46,451 bases of DNA from Lachnospiraceae bacterium (GTDB taxonomy: Bacteria > Bacillota > Clostridia > Lachnospirales > Lachnospiraceae). The stretch lies in assembly GCA_014804485.1 (NCBI GenBank), contig JAAUZT010000003.1:1-46451 (forward strand), given 5' to 3'. Position 1 is the first letter of the stretch, and every line of letters starts with the position of its first letter. Below are positions 36,101 through 42,567 of the stretch, one piece after another. The position numbers and the translations under genes are program-made. The notes under the pieces were generated by a model that saw only the letters and a list, made by a program, of their open reading frames with translations, searched no databases and was not told the DNA's origin.

Positions 36101-37458
36101 CGAGTCACATCTACACCAGCTATTGGTTCTCCCTTAGCATCAAGCACTTGAATGCGCTGCTTATCCTGAATCTCAAGATTCATTTTAAATTCCGGGTCGG
36201 ATGCAGAAGATACCGCAATACTTCCCGGAGGCATGATCTGCACCGGTTCGCTGACCTCACGCTGCTCTTCTTCTGAAGCGCCGTTTCCTAACTTTCCGAG
36301 CTGATTATATCCCCATGTCCATAAACTACCATCTGCTTTGACAGCCCCACTATAATAATGTCCAAGAGAAATTGCACTGACACGATCCATTAATTTAACA
36401 GGCTTCACATTTCCTGCACCAAAATAATCGAATTTGTCTCCTAGTCCTAGACATTTACAAACATTATCTCCCCATATCCATAAGCTTTTATCCGTCTTGA
36501 TTACTGCACAATGGCTCTCACCTATCGATATAGATTTAACGTCATCCAAAACATGAACCGGTTCATGCACTTCCCAAACACCCTTTTCATGTTCATATTC
36601 ATGCCCTACTCCTAATTGACCATGAATATCGTCACCCCACATCCATAGGCTACCGTCCTTCTTGATTACTGCGCTAAAATCATATCCAAGAGAACAACTC
36701 TTAACACCTTCCATAATCTTGATTGGTTTGCTACTATTCTCCGTGGTACCGTTTCCTAATTGTCCACAGCTATTTTTTCCCCACATCCACAAGCTTCCAT
36801 CTGTTTTAATTGCAGCACCGTGATTGTACCCCAAAAACACATCTTCTACATCGTCCATAATTTTGATCGGTTTGGTACTACCTATATCTATAGTGCCATT
36901 TCCCAATATTCCATACAAATTACTACTTCCCCAAGTCCACAGACTCCCGTCTTGCCTGACTGCTGCTATTTCACCATTAACTTTGCCTATAGAGACTTTT
37001 TTCACATCACTCATAAACATATATGGTACTGAGCTGTCGTCTGCACCTTCCGTATACACGCCCCATAACCATAAATTATCATCCACTGTAATTGCAGCAC
37101 TGGCAGACCCGCCTACTGATACAAATCTCACATTATCTATGACTCGAATCGGTTTATTACTATTTCTTAAGCTTTTATCTCCAATTCCCAATTGACCACA
37201 CCCATTACTGCCCCACATCCACAGACTACCGTCACTTTTAATTGCTGCACTATGACTATATCCAAGCGAAAGTACATTTCTACCTTCTATCATGTCATTA
37301 TATGTAACAGCATCATTATATCCTTCTGCCGCCTCTTCCTTCGCCTGCACATCAATAAAACTATTTCCAAGTTTTTCAGCAGAAGGAAACAGACATGCTG
37401 CTGTCAATGCCCATGCTAAGATCTTATGCAATTTTTTCTTAATTTTTCTTAATTTCAT
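30160..37458 (-). CDS. Giant secreted RCC1-repeat / beta-repeat protein
   Basis: About 2432 residues. A basic, hydrophobic signal peptide (KKKLHKILAWALTAACLF) leads in. Seven RCC1-type repeats follow (about 60-415; unit like SLGYSHSAAIKSDGSLWMWG), predicting a beta-propeller. Then come a carboxypeptidase-regulatory-like domain (about 425-500), long beta-rich domains, a propeller-like section (about 890-1080), and a Glu/Asp-rich linker (about 1090-1260). CARDB-like domains and an InlB-type B-repeat (GAHFTGWYNTE) precede nine C-terminal repeats of about 76 residues (consensus YTG..KP.VTV....L..G.DYTVSY.NN...GTATVTITGKGNYTGT). No LPxTG, SLH or choline-binding anchor is seen. The frame opens at a GTG (37476); the ATG at 37458 has GGGAG 11 bases upstream. 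An adhesin or matrix role is inference. Confidence 0.88.
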   Translation of the reverse strand: MKLRKIKKKLHKILAWALTAACLFPSAEKLGNSFIDVQAKEEAAEGYNDAVTYNDMIEGRNVLSLGYSHSAAIKSDGSLWMWGSNGCGQLGIGDKSLRNSNKPIRVIDNVRFVSVGGSASAAITVDDNLWLWGVYTEGADDSSVPYMFMSDVKKVSIGKVNGEIAAVRQDGSLWTWGSSNLYGILGNGTIDIGSTKPIKIMDDVEDVFLGYNHGAAIKTDGSLWMWGKNSCGQLGNGTTENSSKPIKIMEGVKSCSLGYDFSAVIKKDGSLWMWGDDIHGQLGVGHEYEHEKGVWEVHEPVHVLDDVKSISIGESHCAVIKTDKSLWIWGDNVCKCLGLGDKFDYFGAGNVKPVKLMDRVSAISLGHYYSGAVKADGSLWTWGYNQLGKLGNGASEEEQREVSEPVQIMPPGSIAVSSASDPEFKMNLEIQDKQRIQVLDAKGEPIAGVDVTRPGISGKTDNYGYVSLLKVKEGEPIVISKAGYITLNTEFHKSKTGCTTYTLSDNLAGVIMTLDGEETDVLTKEATINRYDNTAKQFSIKCLFGEGEYIIGGLYSGKKFIAGMEDGVFKNLRISDFEEGETVYLKLWEKETDSRYVKKKLGIQVIDQSLDLGKFSIGEDLEIEFPESFPIVGGKKFKLDLKEAPIEGEITSDGKMQFGINATEVIKGSKNWFATLKNLNKNNVGEILDKTDSVDHEKGKKTDIDAGIKLVGYLEGNIKNKDYISGKLFVEISAEAAWEQQYAVGPVPVVVEISISGKLNADGTITFRADSGFSGSANIGGKVEVGLYGGIGIKDVISVGVYGEAGIGFNYNILPEDIRGLEKLYVEGEVGVRAKYWNLFLRSEDEASLSIIDGIYYLIPKEANDSKSNGFQIDNDAVYAQLGRSYLNTDGTMAAWIQNNRVNADGSLGETILQNAACLDIIPQVIRMGDTVMLFYLTDAGAGRDAADRSMLVYSFWDNAGEKWSEPKAVLDDGTADFAPDLYTDGRRIYAVWQNAREHLAGLTLNEIADRLILHTAVYDAEQDKFVDLGTVESENDLFQQNPQIVADDNGVSVYWYENESDNVLGLTGTNKIYQAVLQDTDDVANKASETSIEETEEKVTDTEDYSEQEKPDISDQEAEEDEMDASDVQFNTSFMKYVDSGVVNTHTGQDDAMASEGNNAPIEGEDEVLDETGESETDDEETDSQQTDSDGPDAEEAESDEVESGEEENGEGEEETDQDEAGSVDTDETPSDEDGSDDSENGQEKETVSENTLQVKVYAETDTEEQPWKITYLQEENDCIFSADAGRTNGRTGYAYAAGTLDGQYNVLHSKVAFIAQDGEASTLEDGVPEKVEFTSVYFGETLTWYQNGDIHYFDENGDAAALFNDTLLPSSSYTLLSDGTGSPEVIFPVNADGKANLYRIGCENGAFLPALPITDQEDYIQYADGFISDGRTMLVYNRMEVNEKLEEVNNSLCMGTLEHSYYDLAVQSVGSMVRQDEETGDDVLEITALLCNNGTINADQLNLSLAKADGTILATVPIDTVLESGETGYGTAVFSPDNITEEAEYTVTVSGATESNMNNNSSRVVLGGASLQVNAEIIAVAGTRTMHVGIRNTGVTACGGTVSVRDMETGTEYCSSDFESIAIGQTVFAEVEIDLAVFDGKDVVVLEVVVTPDAEDLEAVSDFVTVYAPTYAVTFATDTEESTVYVGHGKTVDFPKNPMKEGAHFTGWYNTENSESGILYTEETPIQEDVILYARFAQEESSIPMENCSVSTIPTQLYTGKAIKPAVTVKWGSEVLNAKKDYTVSYQNNKEQGKATVTITGKGKYTGNITRTFMIMYPISKVSVSKIPAVNFTGETHTPDVTVTYQKKVLVKNKDYTVTYTNNRNAGTAGITITGKGKYAGTKTVTFQIKGTGIAGMVFEKIPDVTYNPNGSRPIVTVKTKGGLQLRAGADYRLAYENTVNKGIATVTVIGNGNYTGTKKLTYKILAKPLIEAMFSEIEEAVYTGSPIKPDITVTDGSTQLEQGRDYTVSYTKNASVGTATMTVKGKGNYSGTVKVPFTIQPVNMENNPQIRIRVSDMAYTGKAVRPTVQVYMGEKKLSTGSYTLSYADNTEKGTAVITVTGKGNYTGTISANFRIVDKAKLISSLKIDKISDVTYTGSAVEPEVQITDGTYQLIKGVDFETTYRNQYNAGKATVTITGIGSYAGCKDITYKINRRAIANKNILEEGFVIEQVPDENYTGYALKPDVIIKDRGKLLELGRDYKLSYKKNTKIGTASIILSGIGNYSGSINTITFGITGWDYNSLQAEISDQIYTGKALKPQVIFRYNGTPVELKAGTAVKITYADNKNAGTATAVITGKGELKNMNPITVTFEIGQADITDAIVGKIPNQTLKGMAVKPIPKVKVGRNTLKAGRDFTVSYLRNGVKGEAEMIITGIGNYTGSCRKTFIVQ
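30163..32220 (-). repeat. Nine diverged repeats encoding ~76-residue beta-modules
   Basis: The 3' end of the giant gene encodes nine consecutive modules, each with a YTG, a KP, a DYTVSY-like and a GKGNYTG-like motif. They have diverged at DNA level, so they are old duplications rather than a slippage-prone array. The last unit ends at the stop codon. Confidence 0.85.
33715..34200 (-). other. Acidic low-complexity linker inside the giant protein
   Basis: About 160 codons dominated by Glu, Asp, Ser, Thr and Gly (runs such as EEENGEGEEETDQDEAG). It separates the N-terminal propeller half from the C-terminal beta-module half. Flexible or calcium-binding behaviour is possible but not shown. Confidence 0.75.
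36220..37281 (-). repeat. Seven RCC1-type repeats inside the giant protein
   Basis: Units of about 45-55 residues share the pattern V..(V/I)SLG..H..A(V/I)K.DGSLW.WG.N..GQLGNG....PIKIMD. The second unit is degenerate. Seven units match the blade number of a classical RCC1 propeller. Confidence 0.85.
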
Positions 37459-37505
37459 CCTTAAGTTATCTCCCACATTGTTTTTTATCTTTCAATAAAG
37501 AAATT

Positions 37506-38204
37506 TTATATTCTTTCTCCCCATTTACTGTACATCTTCCAATCAATCCCATGTAGAAATTCTACTAGGTCTTCCCAAATTTTTTCAGCATTCGGTTCCC
37601 AGCTAATTGATCTGCTTTCCACAGTTCCTAATGTAAATTTCTTTATCAATTCGTCTTCTTCAATATCACGAATATCTCCTTTTGGTTTTGAATCATCAAA
37701 AAGATAAAAATGCCATACAAGTCCATTCGTATAGATTACTTTTTTAAAATATCTTATATGTTCTTCTATCTCGTCTTTAAAATTTAATTCAAAAATTCCT
37801 TTCCCTACATCTTTTACAAGACTATAATACATATACTTAATTTCTACAGCTCCAACTATGCCGTATTTTTGTATATCATTTTCATTTACTTTTTCATGTG
37901 TATTATACTTTTTATCTAATACTACGAAATCAGGATTTCCCCACTTACTTCTAAAGTTCTCTGTATTTAATCTTTTGCATTTTTGTATTTTACTTACATC
38001 TCTTAACGAAACACCTTCATCATTCATACAACATCTGATAATACAGGCAATCACGGAATACAATTCACATTCGTAGGGGTTTTGTCGGTTTATCAATTCA
38101 AGCTCGTGTTTAAACTTATCAAAATTCCTTTTGATCCATTCAAATTCTTCCGTATGCTTCTGTAAGGCAGTTATTTCTGATTGATTGTTCTGCGTCATTA
38201 TCAT
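37506..38204 (-). CDS. Unknown protein, possible PD-(D/E)XK nuclease-like fold
   Basis: About 232 residues, AT-rich coding and soluble. The region KWGNPDFVVLDKKYN, then GIVGAVEIKYMYYS about 25 residues later, has the spacing of a PD-(D/E)XK active site (PD, then E-x-K). A helical N-terminal part precedes it and a Trp-rich tail follows (SISWEPNAEKIWEDL). No family is recognised beyond that. The frame is open to 38276; I chose the ATG at 38204 behind GAGGAG, with ATG 38198 as the alternative. It lies 48 bp upstream of the giant gene on the same strand and may be cotranscribed. It could be a solitary restriction-type or housekeeping nuclease-fold protein. Confidence 0.55.
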   Translation of the reverse strand: MIMTQNNQSEITALQKHTEEFEWIKRNFDKFKHELELINRQNPYECELYSVIACIIRCCMNDEGVSLRDVSKIQKCKRLNTENFRSKWGNPDFVVLDKKYNTHEKVNENDIQKYGIVGAVEIKYMYYSLVKDVGKGIFELNFKDEIEEHIRYFKKVIYTNGLVWHFYLFDDSKPKGDIRDIEEDELIKKFTLGTVESRSISWEPNAEKIWEDLVEFLHGIDWKMYSKWGERI

Positions 38205-38313
38205 ATTTCTCCTCATCGTTATTTTCAAAATCCGATAGTCTTTTGTATATATCATTTTCATAAAAAATACAGTCAAAAGCTATACTAAGCCGCTAAAGCA
38301 AATAATAACCAAA

Positions 38314-38346
38314 GGGATATTCCAATCCACTATTTTAGAATATCCC
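38314..38346 (-). terminator. Intrinsic terminator of the repeat lipoprotein gene
   Basis: GGGATATTC pairs with GAATATCCC around a 15-base loop. On the minus strand it is followed by a T-rich stretch (TTTGGTTATTATTT). It begins 17 bases after the stop at 38363. Confidence 0.7.
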
Positions 38347-38362
38347 CTGATTTCTGTTTACA

Positions 38363-39289
38363 CTATTTCAATCTGAAAAATACGGTATCATCATCTATTA
38401 TGTCAGTAATAGGCGCATTATCATCCCATGTAGAAGAATTATATCGAATTACTGTTACTACTACACCGTCATATCCTTTAGGAACCCGGAAAAAGAAGCG
38501 TAGTTTATAAGTATAGACATCATCATTCCAACCACTCTGTAAAACCTCGCTCTCTTGTTTAACATCCGTATAATCCGTACCATTATAATTTAGCGTATAT
38601 GTATCTGTATTTTCATCATATGTATCATCTATATTATTATAATAATCGTCAGATAGCGGGGAAAATCCACTGTAGCCATAATTGTAAGCATTTTCATCGT
38701 CAAAAATCGTTTTTGTGGTAATTGCCCGCCATTCATAGCCTTCTAAGGCTTCATGAGTACCGTCAGATTCAAATATTTCATAATCCGAAAAAATGATTTT
38801 TCCTGCGGTTGTATATTCGGTAGTATTGTAGCAGGGTATCACAAAAGGATATGTAGTGTCTAATTCCGCATTGCATTCCAATCCAAATTTTTCAAAATCT
38901 GCTTGTAACGGTTCGCCCTCTGTTTCCCCACACACTTCACAAGCAGCCGGCTGTTGATAATTTGCTTCTGTTAAAATATGTCCTAATGCTTCTCCTTCGG
39001 TCTCGCCGCATGCACTACAAGTCTTAGGGTCTGCACAGGTTGCTTCTACCCATGTATGTCCTGATGCTTCGCCCTCGGTTTCACCGCATACACTACAGGT
39101 CTTCGGCCCTGTGCAGGTTGCTTCTACCCATGTATGCCCTGACGTTTCGCCTTCGGTTTCACCGCCTGTCAAACAGGTTTTCGGTGTTGTACACGTGGCC
39201 TCCTGCCATTCGTGGCTCATATGACACCCAGTAAGCATACAACATACTGTAAGAGCTCCGACTTTGCATATCCATTTTTTGTAATTCAT
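38363..39289 (-). CDS. Lipoprotein with Cys-containing tandem repeats
   Basis: 308 residues. A lipobox (MLTGC, lipidated Cys22) follows a short signal peptide, so the protein is tethered to the outer face of the membrane. Residues 26-129 are four 26-residue repeats of the form HTWVEATC..PKTC..CGETEGE, with a CX5CX2C cysteine pattern. Copy 1 has CLTGG in place of the last Cys, and copy 4 lacks the first. The C-terminal 180 residues are acidic and beta-rich, with no recognised domain. GGAGG is 7 bases before the ATG, with a near-consensus promoter upstream. It is divergent from a small XRE regulator. Metal binding or redox stabilisation by the repeats is inference. Confidence 0.8.
   Translation of the reverse strand: MNYKKWICKVGALTVCCMLTGCHMSHEWQEATCTTPKTCLTGGETEGETSGHTWVEATCTGPKTCSVCGETEGEASGHTWVEATCADPKTCSACGETEGEALGHILTEANYQQPAACEVCGETEGEPLQADFEKFGLECNAELDTTYPFVIPCYNTTEYTTAGKIIFSDYEIFESDGTHEALEGYEWRAITTKTIFDDENAYNYGYSGFSPLSDDYYNNIDDTYDENTDTYTLNYNGTDYTDVKQESEVLQSGWNDDVYTYKLRFFFRVPKGYDGVVVTVIRYNSSTWDDNAPITDIIDDDTVFFRLK
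38903..39214 (-). repeat. Four 78-bp tandem repeats in the lipoprotein gene
   Basis: Each unit encodes 26 residues. The two middle copies are nearly identical at protein level and the outer ones diverged, the pattern of an array that grows and shrinks by recombination in its centre. Confidence 0.85.
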
Positions 39290-39324
39290 ATTTTTTCCTC
39301 CGTATATTTACTTTCAGCCTGTAC

Positions 39325-39353
39325 ATTATACTCAATTCGTTGAGCATAGTCAA
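39325..39353 (-). promoter_or_regulatory. Promoter of the repeat lipoprotein with a palindrome in its spacer
   Basis: On the minus strand TTGACT (39348-39353), 17 bases, then TATAAT (39325-39330). The spacer holds CTCAA-four bases-TTGAG (39331-39344), a plausible operator for the divergent XRE regulator. Promoter is directly visible; operator is inferred. Confidence 0.7.
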
Positions 39354-39399
39354 GTAATTAAGTATGTTAATGTAGGTATAAAAACGGAGATGATTATAG

Positions 39400-39603
39400 T
39401 TGATTTCTTATGAACCTTTATTTGAGACTATGCGAAAGAAAGGTATTACAGAGTATAATTTAATATATAAACAGGGAATGTCTGCTAATACGATACATCG
39501 AATAAAGAAAGGTCTCCCCTTTACTACAGAAACCTTAGATACACTTTGTTATATACTTGACTGTGAAGTGTCCGATATATTGCGGCACGATAAAACAAAA
39601 TAG
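39400..39603 (+). CDS. Small XRE-family helix-turn-helix regulator
   Basis: 67 residues made almost entirely of a Cro/CI-type DNA-binding domain: LFETMRKKGITEYNLI, the recognition helix region MSANTIHRIKKG, then TLDTLCYILDCEVSDIL. The start is a TTG with GGAG about 11 bases upstream; this MISYEPL start is common in the family. It is divergent from the lipoprotein gene, whose promoter spacer contains a palindrome, so it is the likely local repressor. Confidence 0.85.
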   Translation: MISYEPLFETMRKKGITEYNLIYKQGMSANTIHRIKKGLPFTTETLDTLCYILDCEVSDILRHDKTK

Positions 39604-39660
39604 CGCAAATAAAAGAAAGCACGGAAACTATGAAAATTTAATAATAGAACTTTTCGTCTG

Positions 39661-39696
39661 AAAACAAGAGCAGGATACACCCCGCGCATCCTGCTC
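39661..39696 (-). terminator. Intrinsic terminator after spoIVA
   Basis: GAGCAGGAT pairs with ATCCTGCTC around an 11-base loop, followed on the minus strand by TTGTTTT. It lies 60 bases after the spoIVA stop. It also separates spoIVA from the convergent XRE gene. Confidence 0.75.
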
Positions 39697-39755
39697 CCAT
39701 ACAATACAATAACATTTTACCATTTTCATCCGCCGGTTCCATTCACCCAGCCTTT

Positions 39756-41243
39756 TCAAATAATAATACAAACCATTCCGCCGTTACTGTCATTCACGAT
39801 CTTCTGCATGGTCTCCTGCAGTTTCGCCTGACTCTCCTCGTTTATCATGGAAATCTTACCCGTGATACCGTCATTCACAAGCTGTTCTACAGTTTTGCCG
39901 AAGATATTCGTCTCCCAGATACCCTCCTCGCTCGTGCCTGTATCGGATATATACTGAATCAAGTCTCTGGCCTGCTCCTCCGTCCCTACAATGGGGGATA
40001 TCTCCGTCTCTATACTGGCCTTGATCATATGGATGCTGGGACTTTCCGCCTTGATCTTCACCCCGAACTTGTTACCCTGTCTGATCAATTCCGGTTTCTC
40101 TAACATGATCTCCTCACGGTCGGGCATCACCACGCCATAGCCTTTATACCGCACGGCATCCAATGCATGGAGCACTTTCACGTACTCACGCTTCATCTTA
40201 GCCATCTCTTTTAATGTTGCAAGCATCTGGTATTCGCTGCCGATGTTTTCACCCACCAGATCACTGATCATCTCATAATAATAGGCATCGTCCACATCCA
40301 GAATCACCCGCACACTGCCGTCTGACATATTGATACCGTCCAGCTTACACTTCTTAATATACTCGCTCTCGGGCATAAAGTTATTGGTAGTGATATCCCG
40401 GATATTGCTTAAGCTCGCCATTAACTGCTTGATCTGCGTGATGATATCCTGTTTCATCTTATGCTCATAAGGCAGCATCTCCACCCACTTGGGCATATAG
40501 AATTCAATCATTGTCAGCGGGAATTCATAGAGAATATTCTCCATGATGTGGTTGATGTCTTCCCGCTTAAGCTGTTCACAGTTCACCGGCATCACGGTCA
40601 CCTGATACTTCTCGCTGATCTCATCCGCCAGCGTTCTCGTCTCATCGGCATATGGCTTCGCGGAATTCAGCAGTACGATAAACGGTTTCCCAAGTGTCTG
40701 CAATTCCGTGATGGTACGTCCTTCAGCTTCCAGAAAGCTTTCTCTGCCCAGTTCTCCGAAAGAACCGTCACAGGTCACCACGATACCGATGGTAGAATGG
40801 TCTTTGATAACCTTTCTGGTGCCGATCTCCGCCGCCTTCGTAAACGGAATCTCTTCCACGGACCAAGGGGTCTTTACCATGCGCTCCATATCCTCTTCCA
40901 TATGTCCCGTGGCGCCGTCTACCATGTACCCCACGCAGTCGATCAGCCGTACATCCACATCAATATCCGTTCCCAGCTTAATATGCGCCGCTTCCTTGGG
41001 AATAAATTTCGGCTCCGTAGTCGTAATTGTCTTACCACCCGCACTCTGGGGCATCTCGTCCTGTGCCCGCTCCTTCTCATTCTCATCCTCCATAAAAGGG
41101 AGTACGAGCAGATTCATAAAGCGCTTGATAAAAGTTGACTTGCCCGTTCTGACCGGTCCGACCACGCCCAGATAGATTTCTCCTCCTGTGCGTAACTGTA
41201 TATCTTTATACAGGTCATATGTACTGTTCTGTAAGAAATCCAT
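39756..41243 (-). CDS. spoIVA: Stage IV sporulation protein A
   Basis: 495 residues, the normal length. SpoIVA is the ATPase that polymerises on the forespore surface as the base of the spore coat, produced in the mother cell. The N-terminus has YKDIQLRTGGEIYLGVVG followed by the Walker A GPVRTGKS (about 29-36), then a TRAFAC GTPase-like domain with DCVGYMVDGA. The C-terminal third matches the assembly domain and ends in MVCIII. The ribosome-binding site AGGAGG, 8 bases before the ATG, lies in the 3' arm of the hairpin at 41246-41288. It follows the lactonase gene on the same strand. Confidence 0.97.
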   Translation of the reverse strand: MDFLQNSTYDLYKDIQLRTGGEIYLGVVGPVRTGKSTFIKRFMNLLVLPFMEDENEKERAQDEMPQSAGGKTITTTEPKFIPKEAAHIKLGTDIDVDVRLIDCVGYMVDGATGHMEEDMERMVKTPWSVEEIPFTKAAEIGTRKVIKDHSTIGIVVTCDGSFGELGRESFLEAEGRTITELQTLGKPFIVLLNSAKPYADETRTLADEISEKYQVTVMPVNCEQLKREDINHIMENILYEFPLTMIEFYMPKWVEMLPYEHKMKQDIITQIKQLMASLSNIRDITTNNFMPESEYIKKCKLDGINMSDGSVRVILDVDDAYYYEMISDLVGENIGSEYQMLATLKEMAKMKREYVKVLHALDAVRYKGYGVVMPDREEIMLEKPELIRQGNKFGVKIKAESPSIHMIKASIETEISPIVGTEEQARDLIQYISDTGTSEEGIWETNIFGKTVEQLVNDGITGKISMINEESQAKLQETMQKIVNDSNGGMVCIII

Positions 41244-41245
41244 AT

Positions 41246-41288
41246 AAAAATCCTCCTGCTTATACTGGTAAATGTATATGCAGGAGGA
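41246..41288 (-). terminator. Hairpin between lactonase gene and spoIVA that contains the spoIVA RBS
   Basis: Arms 41274-41288 and 41251-41265 pair over 15 positions with one mismatch and an 8-base loop, followed on the minus strand by TTTTT. It lies 17 bases after the lactonase stop and looks like its terminator. The 3' arm GCAGGAGGA is also the spoIVA ribosome-binding site, so the folded form would hide it. The loop side contains TATACATT, one base off a sigma-E -10 (CATACAHT), but I see no good -35. Confidence 0.7.
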
Positions 41289-41304
41289 GTCCTGTCTATT
41301 CTAT

Positions 41305-42366
41305 TCAGTCTTCAATTTTATGGAAAATAATGCAGTTCGGTTGGTTTACCTTAATCTCTTTACCATTCATGACAAGCAGGCCGTTCTTTAAGTCTACATT
41401 AAAGAATGTCATGGTGTTGGACTCATGGTTCAAGGAGACAAGGTGCTTGTTATCCGGAAAAAGATTCGCATCCTTAGGATAGTCACCGCTGATGGGCAGA
41501 CACAGAACCTTCTCCAGCATTCCCGTCTTCTGATCGATCTTATAAACAATCGTACTGTTGTCCCCGGCATTAGAGCTCACCATATATTTAAAGTCTTCCG
41601 AAATGTTCAGGGCACTTGCTGCCGAACCGCCCGCATGATAATCATTCAGCGTGGATATGGTCTGAATCTTCTCAAATTCCGGATTGCCGTTCACTTCTTC
41701 GTACGTATAGACATCAATATAGTTCTTTAATTCATGTACAATATAAAGAAACTTTCCGTCCTTGGAGAATTTCATATGACGGGGTGCCGATTCCTGCTCG
41801 CTCCTTATCATATCAATGGGTTTGAGTTTGCCGTTCAAATGATCCAGACGATAGACATTGACATGGTCAAGCCCCAGATCCGCGGCACACAGATAATGGT
41901 TATCCCTTGTCATCTTAACACAGTTGACATGAGGTCTGAAATTCCGTTCTGCGATACTGCCCAGTCCCTTATGGTAAATCTCATCCGTGATCTCTCCGAT
42001 ACCTCCGTCCTCCTGCAGACGCAGCACCGTGATCTTACCATCATGATAACCGCCTACAAATAAAAATTTATCTTCATAATCCGTGGACAGATAGCAACCC
42101 CTCATCCCGTTGATGCTTCCTTTATTGATGACCTCCAGATCGCCTCCCGGCAGGATCTTATAAGCCTCAACGCCGAAATCCGTGATAGAATACAGGAACT
42201 TGCCGTTATGGGAAATGGTAATGTAGGAAGAATTAGTGATCTCCACCTGATTCTTCTCCGTCATTCTGCCATGCTTCATATCCACATCATAGATTTTAAT
42301 GCCGTAGTTATCTTCTTTTCCCACCGTATAAGTAGAAACATATGCTACATATTTATCCTGACTCAT
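41305..42366 (-). CDS. Lactonase-family beta-propeller (6-phosphogluconolactonase-like)
   Basis: 353 residues of the seven-bladed lactonase family (YkgB/Pgl type). Blade motifs recur with ISHNGKFLYSI, FSKDGKFLYIVHE and LFPDNKHLVSLNHESNT. The RPHVNCVKMTRDNHYLCAADLG and APRHMKF segments match the family's conserved active-site face. Hydrolysis of 6-phosphogluconolactone is the best-known activity, but several relatives act on other lactones. No strong ribosome-binding site is seen near the ATG; AAAGG is about 13-15 bases away. It is divergent from the HTH-cupin regulator. Confidence 0.82.
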   Translation of the reverse strand: MSQDKYVAYVSTYTVGKEDNYGIKIYDVDMKHGRMTEKNQVEITNSSYITISHNGKFLYSITDFGVEAYKILPGGDLEVINKGSINGMRGCYLSTDYEDKFLFVGGYHDGKITVLRLQEDGGIGEITDEIYHKGLGSIAERNFRPHVNCVKMTRDNHYLCAADLGLDHVNVYRLDHLNGKLKPIDMIRSEQESAPRHMKFSKDGKFLYIVHELKNYIDVYTYEEVNGNPEFEKIQTISTLNDYHAGGSAASALNISEDFKYMVSSNAGDNSTIVYKIDQKTGMLEKVLCLPISGDYPKDANLFPDNKHLVSLNHESNTMTFFNVDLKNGLLVMNGKEIKVNQPNCIIFHKIED

Positions 42367-42470
42367 AGTTCAAACCATACCTTTCCTGTTTCTTCATCCT
42401 TGATTCTATCATAAATCACAGCCTTTGTTAATCTTTTTCCTAAAAAATGCCTTTATTTTTCAAAATGGCA

Positions 42471-42498
42471 TTGACATAATACAGCTATCCTGTATAAT
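42471..42498 (+). promoter_or_regulatory. Sigma-A-type promoter of the regulator-pot operon
   Basis: TTGACA (42471-42476), 16 bases, TATAAT (42493-42498). The coding start is 70 bases downstream. Confidence 0.8.
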
Positions 42499-42512
42499 GG
42501 GATTCAACGTTT

Positions 42513-42529
42513 GTTTAGTTTTAGTAAAC
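42513..42529 (+). promoter_or_regulatory. Candidate operator in the pot-operon leader
   Basis: GTTTA and TAAAC flank seven bases just downstream of the predicted transcription start. Its position suits autorepression by the HTH-cupin regulator encoded next. The repeat is short, so this is tentative. Confidence 0.3.
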
Positions 42530-42567
42530 TTTATGTTTATTATCAATGAGAAAGTGACCTGTTAAAT

